Below, in pieces: positions 34,240 through 45,715 of a stretch of 64,000 nt of DNA. The first letter of the stretch is position 1; every line of letters begins with the position of its first letter. Below the pieces are notes generated by a model. That model was given only the letters and a program-made list of their open reading frames with translations, searched no databases and was not told where the DNA came from. Source of the stretch: Zerene cesonia (lineage: Eukaryota > Arthropoda > Insecta > Lepidoptera > Pieridae); the NCBI RefSeq assembly GCF_012273895.1, contig NW_024045134.1, forward strand, positions 1,860,001 to 1,924,000, given 5' to 3'. The translations under genes and the position numbers were made by a program.

Positions 34240-34494
34240 TTCCTCAATAAGGAATTTCACTCCCACACACAGACTTTCAAAAAGATATAAATGTTTTGTG
34301 CGATTGAATAACGAAAACCTAACAAACTCATATTTGTATGATCGAGGCGTAGCACGAAATATCTGATTCGATGAAACGGGGGGTCTACCCTAATTACTTA
34401 GTCGCAATACGATACCCTTCGTTAAAATCAACAACGCTTTGAAAAGTAACCCTGGCAAATGATGGCTGTAGGCAGATAGTCGGCACATAAACTC

Positions 34495-34647
34495 AGACTC
34501 AAAAACTCCAAGTCAAACTCAAACATTTATTTATTCCAGTTATCCACTTACCAAATTTCATTGCAATCGGTTCAGTAGTTTTTTCGTGAAAGAGTAACAA
34601 ACACACACATATCCTCTCAAACTTTCGCATTTATAATATTATTAGGA
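34495..34647 (-). mobile_element. Hel-A 5' half fused to a repeat M leader
   Basis: 34495-34533 (CAAGTCAAACTCAAACATTT) is the start of repeat M. From 34531 the sequence is a minus-strand Hel-A 5' half ending TCCTAATAATATTATAAATG. The junction suggests deletion or template switching. Confidence 0.55.
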
Positions 34648-35646
34648 TTAGAGTTTGTAATTAATAAGGCGTGGAGATGATAAGATGTTATTAAAAGTGC
34701 GTGTGTTCTGTATGGATATATTATGTAAATGTAGAGACACGTTTCTGAATCGCGCAAGCAATGTTTTCGCTACAGAGCATATATACAACTTTAATATTAC
34801 TTATTTGCAAAGATACAGTATATTTTTTAGGCATTTTCACTTTATGGTAACCTCTTCCAGGCAACGGGGGCAAAAGATAGAATCAATATTCATCACCTTT
34901 ATCATCCGTCCCCTCCGACACATTTTGTGTCGGATACTTTGAGTTTTTTGATTTATAATTATTATTAAAACCACTTAAAACCATCGCGAAAACTGTACCA
35001 CTGGTATTTATTTGGTAGTGTGTGGCTGGCTATTATAAAATATTTCAAAGCTTCTCAGCTTACTATGGAGAATACAAGTGATTTCTTCAAAGCACGTGTT
35101 TTGTCATCAACTTAGCCCCAAACACTCAAATTTATAGAGGTCCTTACTCCCTCCTCCTTAGGACATTGAGTCTTCATAAAAACATTCATCAAATTGTGTC
35201 GGTGTCTGCTTTGCTAAAATGACCTTAACTGGCCATTAGACGTTGAGGTAGGCCGCGCGACGCTAGCCGCTTTTGGTTAAAGACAATAAAAGCAATTATG
35301 CTTCCTGATGGGACATCTGTCTCCAATTAAGACGATGCTGAAACTGGTTTACAGCCAGTTATCGCTGACCACGTGTTGGTAGATACAGGGTCTATCTTGT
35401 TATCGTGTGGCTATTGGGATCAATGGCCTGCAGACGAGAGAAATGTGGCCGAATCAAGTGTGCATTGATGCATAGGTTTAGATTATGAGTTTATGACGTC
35501 ATAGGAGGTAAACTCTGGATGTACTGAAGCGTTTTTGAAAAATCATTTATCTATAGAAAGTCAAAGTTTAATTTTTAGTTTTATAGCATTGAAATGCTTT
35601 ATAAATGAATTTCTCAAGTCAAAGTTATTTGTGTCATAACTACAAA

Positions 35647-35921
35647 TATTACTCATGCGAAAGTGAATGTGTCTGTCCGTCTCTTTATACGTTTAAACCA
35701 TTGAACCGATTAGGATGGAATTTTGTATCGAAATAGATTACCTGAGACAGACATAGGATAGGTTATTCCGGAAATTCCCCGAGCACAGGAACTATTTGGG
35801 AAACCCCGTGGCTGCTTATCTTTTCATTTGACCAAGTTGGTCAAGGCGCGGGCGAAAAAATAGTAGGCTGATTTGATTTTTATCTCGAATTAACCCGGGC
35901 GGAGCTGGGACGAATGGCTAG
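35647..35921 (+). mobile_element. Helitron-like element, Hel-I family
   Basis: CAAATATTACTCATGCGAAA, GAACCGATTAGGATGGAATT, GGAAATTCCCCGAGCACAGG, and the 3' end CCCGGGCGGAGCTGGG...GGCTAG. Single copy in the window. Confidence 0.5.
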
Positions 35922-36247
35922 TTTATTTATAAATAATATACCTTCATTAATAGCAAAATGAACATGAAATAAGTTAAAAAGTATTTTTACAACTTTATTT
36001 TACTAGATCATATTCTAAATTCAAAACCTGTTCGATGAAAAAATCCAATAATATAATGTATTATATACTATATAATATTATTACCTTTACCGTTATTCAT
36101 TATGAGTAAATAAAAAAAACGATTAATTTCCGTATAATATTTATATAAGTGTCCAATGCAAACACGGTACTGTCTATGACACAGTTGTCCACATACAACG
36201 TAGGTAATATTTCTCAAACAAATACATATAAATAAATGGCCAAGTGT

Positions 36248-36310
36248 GAAGCGGTCCGCTCTGGCTTCGCCCATGGAACGTGATTTTCCTCTATGAGAAC
36301 CATCCTTATC
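36248..36310 (-). mobile_element. Helitron-like Hel-J 3' fragment
   Basis: Minus-strand GAGAAC-to-GAACC segments and CCATGGGCGAAGCCAGAGCG, GACCGC. Matches 25164-25220. Confidence 0.4.
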
Positions 36311-36432
36311 TATATATAGCATTTAAGGTCCATGGGGTACATTCATTTAATGTATTTTTGTAAGATCATTTAAATAGATGGATATAGGCACATAAAACCG
36401 AAAGAGTGGAAGAAATTCGATTCCATAGTCGG

Positions 36433-36507
36433 GATCACGGGTGGCCGAGAGGCTAGAAGATGCTACGGTATGGCAAAAGTCGCGGGTTCGTATCCCGCCT
36501 CGTGATA
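36433..36507 (+). repeat. tRNA-Ser-like short SINE
   Basis: GATCACG and CGTGAT(A) ends, box A-like TGGCCGAGAGG, and box B GGTTCGTATCC with one change. The tail is AATTTTTTTTTATTTCTTAA. Confidence 0.65.
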
Positions 36508-36639
36508 ATTTTTTTTTATTTCTTAAAAAAAATTCATATAGCGCTAATAAAAGCACTAAAATAATGACTTCTGCCATAGAAATAGGCATATCTAATATAC
36601 CGTTAACCATACCAATAAAATACCAATGGAATTAGTGAG

Positions 36640-36770
36640 AGTCGAACACGCTTCGATACGAATGAAGCCAGGTCGCTTACCACCAGCCACTTTGTTTGAA
36701 GTTAAAATACTGTCAGACAGTATAACCATACATGAGGCGACCCACCAGCTCCATCGCCAACCATCACATA
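36640..36770 (-). repeat. LINE 3'-region fragments
   Basis: The minus strand contains GGCGATGGAGCTGGTGGGTC then GCCT, the segment that recurs at 53275-53310 (GGAGCTGGTGGGTCGCCTGA). The frame at 36626-36934 is incidental. Confidence 0.4.
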
Positions 36771-37169
36771 AAAAAATAATAAAGAAATATCACCAAAAAG
36801 TATATATAATAAAACTTATAGCCATTAAAATCGTCGCTACGACGACAGCGTCGGTGTGTCGTCAAGTAAACAAGACCAGAAGGGAGGGTACCTTTCCCCT
36901 TTCCACGCGCACGATTTGCGGACGAATGTTTTAGTATCGATCCGTAAACAGAAATACATTAGCGTGATTAAAATGTTCTAACTGTTCTATTTTGATAACT
37001 GGGGAGAGTATTGAAATTAGGAGTAAATGTATGATGAAAATATTTTTTTCTGTTGCACGGATCGATGTTGGTCCATCAGCGTTAGATGGATGAGATTTCT
37101 TTTATTGCTTTTAGGTAATATTTCATTATCGGTCCACTTCGGTTTTGCACATGATACATATATAGCCTA

Positions 37170-37509
37170 CTAGTTTCCCACCCGCGGATTCGCCTGCTTG
37201 GAATTCGGTTATATCGCGCGACTTGGTATGGCCTATAGTTTTTCCCAAGGTCTGGACTATTTGTCAAAATTGGTTAAGTGGTTTAGGTGCGAAAGAATCT
37301 TACATGATTTTATGTTTGACAATAAGGAACTTCCATAAAAACTTTCAACCCCTTGTCTTTTTTTCGCAATAAAAAGTATTCTATGTCCTTTCCCAAGTTC
37401 AGTTCTATCATCATACCAAATTTTATCAAAATCGGTTTAGTGGTTTAGGCGTGAAAGCGTAACAGACAGACAGACAGAGTTACTTTCGCATTTATAATAT
37501 TAGTAGGGA
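37170..37509 (-). mobile_element. Helitron Hel-C, full length
   Basis: Minus-strand 5' TCCCTACTAATATTATAAAT and GAAAGTAACTCTGTCTGTCT. The 3' end GGCGAATCCGCGGGTGGGAA is followed by ACTAG. Confidence 0.7.
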
Positions 37510-37715
37510 TATCTGTCCGCAAAATGATTCTATATTCATATAACATTTTCTAGTAATGGGATCAAACCCAAACCTTTTGGGTAGGCTTGTAATTTACCCT
37601 GATCCCAATGCCCATATACGTTTTCAGGAAATTCCCTAAACCCTGATTCAAGTACTCTAGTCACACAGTGTTAACCAGCTTATGAATAAATGAACATGCA
37701 CTCAAACGCCGGCAA

Positions 37716-37926
37716 TGGAATGGAAATCCAGCCAAAGCAAAATCGACGAACTGCATTCACGTTTTTACCCTTTTAAATTACCTCCCCTTTATCATGGAAG
37801 TGAATATTTATTAAATTTGGTATGTTCTGGAAAACAAAGAAAATCAACGTATAACTGCATTCGCTTTCTGTTGAAGAGAATCTTTGTAGGACAGAGAGTG
37901 GAATGGAAATCCAGCCAAATCAAAAT
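37716..37926. repeat. Direct repeats about 183 bp apart
   Basis: TGGAATGGAAATCCAGCCAA begins at 37716 and again at 37899, followed by AGCAAAAT and ATCAAAAT. The interior carries CTGCATTC twice (37750 and 37856), so this is either a decayed tandem repeat or an element between direct repeats. Confidence 0.6.
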
Positions 37927-38149
37927 ACGGATAAGTGAATGCAAATACAGTGGGCCCTTGCGTGCTTGACGCGAATTTGCATACAATTGCCCTGTGCCTG
38001 CAATGATAAACTACGATCGATACCCCTTACACGAGGATTCACTGCGGGAGCTACATCTATGCTTCAAATGAGTTTGAAAAAGAACGCTAAAGACTTCTGA
38101 GTTCTCTATTCTATCTGTCTGTGAAAAGCAAACAGGCCTGTTTTGTACG

Positions 38150-38360
38150 TTTTCAATTGACGTTCTTAAAAACGAAGGAAGGTTCCCAATGGGAATGTTT
38201 TTGTTTTTATTACCCCCATAACTTTGGGTCATCAACCGATTCAAGCCATTCTTTTTGTGTTTGATAGAAAATTGTTGTCATTTGGTCCCATTTTGTGATC
38301 TGGACTTTTTGTAGAAAATATGAATTGACATGATTTTGCGTCCAACAGGAACTGTTTTCG
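38150..38360. repeat. Interspersed repeat K fragment
   Basis: ATAACTTTGGGTCATCAACC, TTTGATAGAAAATTGTTGTC and ATTTGGTCCCATTTTGTGAT parallel 61560-61620 and 39230-39260. Confidence 0.4.
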
Positions 38361-38802
38361 AAAATTCTATCTCTCCTTGGTAGATCTCACTTCAAATATT
38401 GTCATATCCTAACCTTATCCTACTAATTTTATTAAAGATGAGTACGATCTGGAGGTTCGAGCATAGAGTGAACTCATCTTCTAAAAAATCGCGCTCAGTG
38501 AAATCTCAGATACAGCATCAGACTTTAGCCATAGATCTTCCTATCTATCGAAATGAATGCAATTCTGTGTACATAAATAGATATAAAATTGCATATTTAG
38601 TGGTTTCTAGAACGCATCAGCAATGGGACGGTAAATAATTGACTATCCGTTCATTATGCAACGTCGCATTATCCGAAACCCGTCATTACTCCGTCATTTA
38701 CATGCAATAATGTGGTATTATTTTAAATTGTCTTTGTATTTTGATGTTCTCTGTTTAAACGTTTTATTTCGCTTTCAGTCCCACTAGTAATTATATTGGA
38801 CA

Positions 38803-38997
38803 CTAGCTGCGCCCCGCGGTTTCACCCGCGCAAGTCCGTATCCCGTAGGAATATCGGGATATAAATTGTCTGTATGTTATTCCAGTTGTCCAGCTGTCTA
38901 CGTACCAAATATCATTGAAATCGGTTCAGTAGTTTTTGCGTGAGCAACAAACACACACACATCCTTACAAACTTTCGCATTTATAATATTAGTAGGA
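38803..38997 (-). mobile_element. Helitron Hel-A, full length
   Basis: Minus-strand 5' TCCTACTAATATTATAAATG, perfect 3' hairpin GCGGGTGAAACCGC, GGGCGCAGCTAG. A 5-7 bp deletion removes part of the CTCTTTCACG segment. Confidence 0.75.
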
Positions 38998-39179
38998 AGT
39001 AGGGTAAGGCCTCACCTTTGTTCCACTACTCTGCATCCGACAGATCAGCATTGTTACCAAAGCAAGGATATAAGGTGTCTTTGTAAAACGTGGACGGAAC
39101 AGTCTGTGTGTGGTGACGGAATCCACTTCGCAATCAATGGATGTTTTGTTCTTTCACTGGCCACTTAACTGACTGCAAA

Positions 39180-39335
39180 AAGGAGGAGCATCTCAATTCG
39201 GTTATGTTTTTTTGCCTCGGAGCTTTCGAATTTGTGAACCGTTTCTGATGAATCCTTTTTTGCTTCAGTTTTTTACAATTTGAGGGCGAAGTTTTTTAGT
39301 TTAAAAAATACATTTTGGGAGTCGGTTAAAAATAA
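39180..39335. repeat. Interspersed repeat K
   Basis: GGAGGAGCATCTCAATTCGG, TTTGCCTCGGAGCTTTCGAA and TTTGAGGGCGAAGTTTTTTA. Confidence 0.45.
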
Positions 39336-39500
39336 TGATTCATTAACTAAAGCCTAAACTTAACCTTAAAATTGTCAATATGAGACCAAATATAAATGGG
39401 ACCGCAAGGCATGAATCAACTTTTAAATAAAAAAACTAAACATAAAAATCGATTCGTCAACTAAAAAGTTATGAGAGTCACAAAAAATACACTTGAATTA

Positions 39501-39700
39501 TCCTACTAATATTATAAATGCGAAGGTTTGTAAGGATGTGTGTGCGTTTGTTGCTCTTTCACGCAAAAACTCCTGTACCGATTGCAGTGAAATTTGGTAC
39601 GTAGAATGCTGGACAAGTGGAATAACATAATGACTACTTTTTATCCCGATATTCCTACGGGATACGGACTTATGCGGGTGAAACCGCTGGGCACAGCTAG
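39501..39700 (+). mobile_element. Helitron Hel-A, full length
   Basis: 5' TCCTACTAATATTATAAATG after A. The 3' end GCGGGTGAAACCGCTGGGCA is followed by CAGCTAG and T. Confidence 0.75.
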
Positions 39701-40248
39701 TAATATATATAACAACTCCTCCTTTTTTTCAAGTCGATTGATAACAATTTTACGTTGCAGTTGCTCTTAATCGTAAAAGATTGTTCCTTATAAGGACCAA
39801 TAAATAACTGTTCGCATCGAATTTTTTGTATACTTTTATATTGATTTTATTTTCAACTTGTCCGGTTCGCGCTTAATTTGGCTTTTTTTTTAATTTGGGC
39901 CAGCTTCTATATTGAGCACAGATAAAAAACGCCAGTACATTTAAACAGATCGTTATTATTTCGGTGTGGGTTTTGTATAGCAGTAGTAATTAATGCAGCG
40001 AGTACGTCTATGCTTAACGAATTTTGAGTAGCTCTCGCTACCTCGTTAATTATGAGAGACGTCGATATTTCGCTGCTGAAATATGTTTTTGGTGCATTCG
40101 TATATATACTCTTGTTTAGGTTCTTTTTTATATGTGAAATGTTTTTTATTAAATTTAAGTAATTTTTTGGTAAACAATCGAGCAAATTTCTTAACTGTAC
40201 AAGTAATTGCATCGGATTCACCGATCCAGAAAACTAAGAGGGAAATAT
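39701..40248. other. Intron sequence, no exon seen
   Basis: Overlapping minus-strand frames at 39907-40264 lack splice context and domains. Confidence 0.4.
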
Positions 40249-40273
40249 TGATGAAATATTTCATTTTATATAA

Positions 40274-40505
40274 TTTTATATGGCCTATAGCCTCCCTTCA
40301 TAGATGGCCTATTTAACAATAAAATAATGTAATTTATAGTTTTATAGCATTGAAATGCTTTTATAAATGAGAAATTTTTTTGAAAGAATAGAAAAAAAGA
40401 GCCGAGAGGCTAGGCGTTACTACGGTTAGGCAAGAAACGTGGGTTCGAATTCCGCCCCGTGAATAAATTAAATTTTTCAAATCGGACCAGTAGTTCCCGA
40501 GATCA
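40274..40505 (-). mobile_element. Hel-B element split by a SINE insertion
   Basis: 40274-40322 (GCCTATAGCCTCCCTTCATA) and 40474-40505 (TTTTTCAAATCGGACCAGTA) are adjacent parts of one Hel-B copy, as at 10600-10680. About 150 bp of foreign sequence now separates them. Confidence 0.6.
40323..40473 (+). mobile_element. SINE insertion with tRNA-Ser-like head
   Basis: Contains the palindromic ATAGCATTGAAATGCTTTTA, a T-rich stretch, then 40401-40463 with GCCGAGAGGCTAGGCG and box B GGTTCGAATTC, followed by AAATTAAAT. Confidence 0.55.
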
Positions 40506-40625
40506 AGTAGTGAAACGCACTAGCTCTCCACAATTTTAGACCTCCTCCCCACAAAACCACTCAAAATTTTAGACCAATCCCTTGAAATATATAGAACGTT
40601 CCTCACGATAACTTCAACCTTCCAG

Positions 40626-40816
40626 CGGAGCCTCCCCCGTTAGTGAATGTGACGGTCCACGCGTCTACTATCCTCGCCATCATCCTGTGGAACGTGGCCG
40701 GTGACGGTGGACATCCGATCATAGACTTCACGGCGCAGTACCGCTCCGCGATGCCCGTCAACGGGAGCCTGGAGGCGTGGAGGCCGATCAGCCCGAACCA
40801 TATCAGCCCTAATTCG
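40626..40816 (+). CDS. Receptor gene exon: first half of FN3 domain
   Basis: 191 nt between acceptor CTTCCAG and donor GTAAGT, entering in phase 1 and leaving in phase 0. It encodes about 63 residues starting (T)EPPPLVNVTV, with the FN3 hallmarks P.V.V.....I...W.V, then DGGHPIIDFTAQYR, W at the C' strand (EAWRPISP) and PNS at the exit. Codons are GC-rich, unlike the surrounding intron, and the two potential N-glycosylation sites (NVT, NGS) suit an extracellular domain. The domain is completed by the next exon. A stand-alone FN3 after Ig domains and next to the membrane is common in insect neural adhesion proteins. Confidence 0.9.
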
Positions 40817-41160
40817 GTAAGTGTGCCTAGCGTTCTTGTTATATATATTGATGTAAGGCTTTGTAGGGCATAATTTATAGGAATGGAAATGATTATAATT
40901 TAATTTTATTTAATTCCTACCTTGATAAAGTTACAATAAAACTGCCATAATTATGTAACTTTCTTACAATTTTGCAGATAGAAACCATGGTAGATATGAC
41001 TTATATGAAGATGTCTAGACGGTAAAGTGGCGCAATTTATATTAATGGTAAAATTAAAAAAAAAAAAACAAAATAAATATCTAACGGATGTCAGGAATAT
41101 TCCAGCAGCACATACATAGATCCATCTCAATAACTGTAATGGATGTGTGTTTAATTCCAG

Positions 41161-41290
41161 CGGCAGATAGACGTGTATCACCTAGAACCGAACGCGTCAT
41201 ACTGGTTCCGAGTGTGGGCCAACAACGTACTTGGCCCGGGGCCGCCCGTGGAGGTGCTCGCCACTACGCTCTTCAGCGATCAGGAGGCTG
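41161..41290 (+). CDS. Receptor gene exon: second half of FN3 domain
   Basis: 130 nt, phase 0 in and phase 1 out, between TTTAATTCCAG and GTGAGT. It encodes 43 residues with the FN3 tyrosine corner LEPNASYWFRVWANN followed by LGPGPPVEV and ending FSDQEA. This joins the previous exon to give one FN3 domain of usual length, about 100 residues. NAS is a likely N-glycosylation site. The intron between the two halves is only 344 bp (40817-41160). The shifted frames at 41088-41355 are shadows. Confidence 0.92.
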
Positions 41291-41758
41291 GTGAGTGTTG
41301 CTCTGTTGCCATGGTAATGGCTGCTGTGGTTACTAATGATGTTGTATTTGTCTGATGTGTTCCAAGGTTAAAAACACCTCTAAATGAAGTAAATTGAAAG
41401 TATTTTTTATTTTATGCTTTACTAACATTATAAATATGTACCTAGTACATCGGTTCTAACTAAATTTTATAGAATATATAGCTATTTATTGGATTGTCTT
41501 CCGTCGGAAAATGCGAAAGAGACTGAAATAATTTCATTTTATCACTAATGTAGTGATAAAATGGAACCTAAACTATATTAAGACACATGAAACAATTTCT
41601 ATTGTTATGAATTGCACATTTTATTATGTCATTCACGTGGCACCCGGACAAAAAGTACTCTAGCGTACGTTCATACATCCATCCATACTTATGAAAGTAG
41701 ATTTTCTAACGATCTAAAAGTGAATAAACAATAATCTATCCGTACATACCATCCACAG
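41291..41758 (+). other. Intron between FN3 and TM exons
   Basis: 468 bp bounded by GTGAGT and ATCCACAG. AT-rich, with no repeat recognised. Confidence 0.8.
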
Positions 41759-41899
41759 AGCTCTACAAGCACTTCCTGGAAGGCGCGGAGACGTTCGACA
41801 CGCGCACCTGGGTGGCCGCCGTGTGCGTCGTCATGGGCACTCTGGCCGTGCTCGCGGCGGGCACGTGCGCGGTGCTCTGCCGCGAGTGGAGGCGCTCAG
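41759..41899 (+). CDS. Receptor gene exon: juxtamembrane and transmembrane helix
   Basis: 141 nt, phase 1 in and out, between ATCCACAG and GTGAGC. It encodes ELYKHFLEGAETFDTRT, then a hydrophobic helix of about 25 residues (WVAAVCVVMGTLAVLAAG continuing to AVLC) and a basic stop-transfer CREWRR. This fixes the protein as single-pass type I, with the FN3 domain outside. The exon is very GC-rich. The helix contains small residues and four cysteines near its cytoplasmic half or border, possible palmitoylation sites (inference). Confidence 0.92.
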
Positions 41900-41930
41900 G
41901 TGAGCCGCGGATGTAGCCCCGCCCGCTGCC

Positions 41931-42215
41931 GCGACTCTACTTCCTGTTCTATATGTAGAGATGGTGGTGGAGCGGTAGAGTTTACATGTGTGACTCTACC
42001 TTTTTATTTAGACGGTACATAGGGGTAGAGTGCTATAGACTCTACATATGTAGAGATGGTGAGGTGATAGAGCTACATAGATTCTGCATACAGCGTGACT
42101 CTCCTTCCTGTTTTCTACGTAGTAATTAGACGGCGATAGAGCTACGCCACAGACCCTGGTCTTTACAAGTGCCACAGCTCGGGCTCAATGCGCTGCCGAG
42201 ACTCTACTTCTTGTT
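41931..42215. repeat. Degenerate minisatellite with GACTCTAC units
   Basis: GACTCTAC or a close variant starts at 41933, 41992, 42038, 42097, 42152 and 42200, a spacing of 46-59 bp. Between them is a recurring GGTAGAG or GATAGAG. A perfect 16-bp palindrome CTCTACATATGTAGAG lies at 42040-42055. It starts 31 bp after the TM exon. Confidence 0.65.
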
Positions 42216-45200
42216 TTATACCTAGCTACTGCTAATAGTAGCTACCCTTATTATATATCTAAGTTAAACAAGCAATAATTAATGGTAGAGACCACGATAT
42301 CCGGTGTAGCGTCCCTAATCATGCAATTGGATTTATCACATTTAAATATGAAGATACCAAGATTTTACCAGAGAACTTAGAAATAAACATAGATTGCTGT
42401 GTTTAAATGGTTATTGTTCATAGATTATACTACAATATCTAATATAAGCAAAAAAAAAATATAAAAAAATCGCTTAATGGTAGGAAGTGTAGAGCCAAGC
42501 CGCCATGTTTTTTTCTATAACTAAGATGAATGTAGGGTAGCCTTTAATAAAAGATACACGTACATAAGTTGGTAGTTCTATTTAATGGCAACATTCCATT
42601 AAATTCTTCTGCAAATGGCTTTTGCCACTAAAAGCGCAAAATAAATTAATAAAAACCATATCAATCATAGATAGTGTCTATGGTTGATTTTGACTCATTT
42701 TCGCCTGTAATAGACAATTGTTATAGTCTAGATGGTAGATGGCACTTATCTCTTTCTAGAATTAAATACAAGAACAATAAAAAAATGAGCAATACAAAAG
42801 CAATGCAAATATATTACTAGCAAGTAATTATTATATTTTTACCTAGGGTACTAAATTTATAGAAGGTTCTTGGCACAAACCTAACTAGGCATACATCGTG
42901 TTATTTTTTATTTAAAAATAAAAAACAGCAATAGTCAAATCGAAATTAAGTAGTATCGCCATTTAAATAAGGTTGAATGTCGGTTGTGTGTAATTGTCAT
43001 TACGTCAAATCGCAACGCGGGCAATCAATTAAAACCATTTGTCACCTCCTCAAACCTCAACTATCTTGTCACGTCAATTCTCTTGTCACGGTAAATCTCT
43101 TGTCACGCCATCGTGTCGTGACACTGCGCCGCGCAATACGTTTTGAGTCTGTTTATTCAAAATTGAATAAAATATAACACGACATATAACATATTAAATA
43201 CATATCTTAATATATTTTACGAGTTACTAAGAAATATAATACATATATATGTTCTATAGAAATTTCAATTAAGCCTTTTGATAAAATGCACGCTTTTGCA
43301 GGTTTCTTTATAGTACTAAAATGACAATTGTGCCAATATATACTTATATATTTTGCGGCAAAATATTCTCCAATTTATTTATTAGGATATTTCAATACAT
43401 TTAAAAGATGTGACTTTTTATGTAAAACACTTTTTAACGATCTACTAATGGAGATTTTTTTTGTGTTTGGAGATTTTTTATCATTCAATGACAACTTTTA
43501 CATTAAAATTCTTTGCTCGTGTTTAAATATAGACATTAATTGAGGTGTTGTGCCTTCATGCGTATCTCTTAAATGCACGCTTATATTAAGGTTTTATCAG
43601 ATTTGTTAAACTTTTTCACATTTTCTTAATATATTCTTAGGTAAGTCATGGACCAACGGCTACTAAAAGTCAATTATATCGTAGCTAGCGATCGTAGTTT
43701 GCAAATAAATTTTCCTTTTTGTGCCTGGACACCCGTCCATTGGCAACTTGATATTTTTCGCTAGTTTTTGCTAGATTAGTGATAAATTTTGGGGTGTTGG
43801 AGTTCAGATATAGCTTATGCTTCCATTAGATGATAATAAATATAAAAAACAATGTCACAGACATGAGAAAAAATATGTTTTAACTAGAAGTAGGGGAATT
43901 TTTACTAGCGTATACGACGGACTTGCCAAATTAATTATTAGTTAAAATCAATTTTGTGTAGAGTTTTTTTTTGTTTTAAATTTAGATTTTTGTAAGAAAA
44001 CAATTAAGCCTTGCAAAAAAATGTATAGCTTTAAACGGACCTAGCAATAAACATAATCGATAAATAAATAAAGATTTAAACCCACTTCAGATAGTGAAGT
44101 TATATGGCTAACGTTTCAGATAATATTCGACTCTATCTATATTAGGATAAGAGCTATTTTGGCACTAACTAGCTTCCAGGGTACTTATCTATCCAAGTCT
44201 TATGATCGCTTAGGACCACTTTACACATATCTATTAGCAAACGAATTACCTTAGTAGTGCCTGTAAGAAACTAAGACAACATTAAAATAAACTGTTTTAG
44301 GTACTTATTAAGCAATATTTGAAAAAATGTTTTCCGTTTGCCTATAAAGTCATTAAACTAACATAAAGTAACCCATAGTCACTACTTTTTTTTATTTTGT
44401 CTGTGGTTTAATTTTTTTAACACATGGAAGAAATAAAAAAAAGTTTCCATTAAGTACAAGAAAAATCCATACCTAATTCGCTATTCCAGTTCCAATTACT
44501 GGGAAAAGTTTTACGCTGTAGTTGTATGAGACATTTATTATTTTCTCAATTAAATTTAGGTTATTATTTTGTCTATTGTTCCGTATAACTTTATAAGTAC
44601 CTATAAAACAAAGATAATGTATGACAAGCCTTCAATATTAAAGTCCCTAATAGAATGTTCCACACAAAATCTATCCTACTACACTATAGAATCTATAATT
44701 GAATGCACATTTCAGCTTTAAACTTTAGGAATTTCTATAATATATTTACACTCATAGATTTTATTATACACTTCGTAGATATAATCGACCATAATAATAT
44801 AGTATAAGTGAAAATAGTGAATTAAGTTGAATAATTTGCGAGTCATGAGGCGGAGTAACGTGACAAATAATATATATATGTCCTGTAAATATATTTGCAA
44901 TATACATTAATATAATTAAATTCATAACCATATCATATAGTTAGAAAAGATAAAACATAGAAAAAATGACATCCTTTATATATGTATGACCCGTGCCAAT
45001 AAATGAACAAATCAGAAAATTAAATGCTAAAGTAAGAGCAAGATAGTGCTGTATTTATTTCGTTAGTGTAAAAGAGACAGCTTTTTTGTTATTCTTTATT
45101 GGCGCAGGTTATAGATAGGTTAGTATTATTACACTTTTTGCAGCAGATTTAGATATAGATTTTAAATATTCCCAAAATTATGACTAATTTGTATCCGAAA

Positions 45201-45715
45201 GAGAATTTAAATCGTTTAAAATGGGATGGTTCACTCCTGTGGGAACTTCAACTTCTATATAGGTAAGGTTTCTTATACAAGTTTTTTTTTTTCTAATTTT
45301 CTATATAAATAGTTAAAGAAGCAATAGCGGTGCCCATTTACAAAGCAATTTGCAAAAAAATTTCAATAGTTTCGTGCTATTTTTTTAATCTCTAAAAACG
45401 CAAACAGTTTTAAGGGTGTATAAAGTTACATTTATCATATTCCAAGCGCTTATTGCTTCTTCAGCTACCCGTTTTATAATCTCAATTGAAACTGAATAAC
45501 CTCAACTCGCATAACTACTTGCATTGTCCCGATCCTCCGCACACAGGAGTGAACACCCTACAGCATGATGCATAACCTCGAAACTCAATTAATAATTCAT
45601 TTTATATTCATTCGAAATTTTTTCTTCTTTCTCTTCTATCGCACGCTTGGACCGCGGGACACTAACACTGGTTATGGTATGTATGACGTATGCCCTTCCG
45701 CCTTGCTCGATGTAG
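42216..45715 (+). other. Probable last intron, almost free of transposons
   Basis: No copy of any repeat family found elsewhere in the window. AT-rich. A further cytoplasmic exon would need phase 1 on both sides, and I found none with coding character. 45547-45575 could serve as an alternative short final exon: acceptor CCGCACACAG, reading GVNTLQHDA and a stop. Confidence 0.55.

Larger units (their letters stand above)
28316..40625 (+). other. 12.3 kb intron of the receptor gene, full of transposons
   Basis: Bounded by the donor GTAAGT at 28316 and the acceptor CTTCCAG at 40625. It holds the Helitrons, SINEs and LINE ends listed separately. Stretches without a listed element (28750-29099, 30241-30755, 30950-31849, 32700-33210, 34650-35646, 35922-36247, 37927-38150) are AT-rich with no supported exon. 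35200-35480 is GC-richer, repeat-free and unassigned. Additional exons between Ig and FN3 are not excluded, but none has paired splice sites. Confidence 0.75.

Noticed and set aside
41088..41355. Alternative plus frame across the second FN3 exon
   Set aside because: It reads in the wrong phase; the phase 0 frame gives the FN3 tyrosine corner and joins both neighbours.
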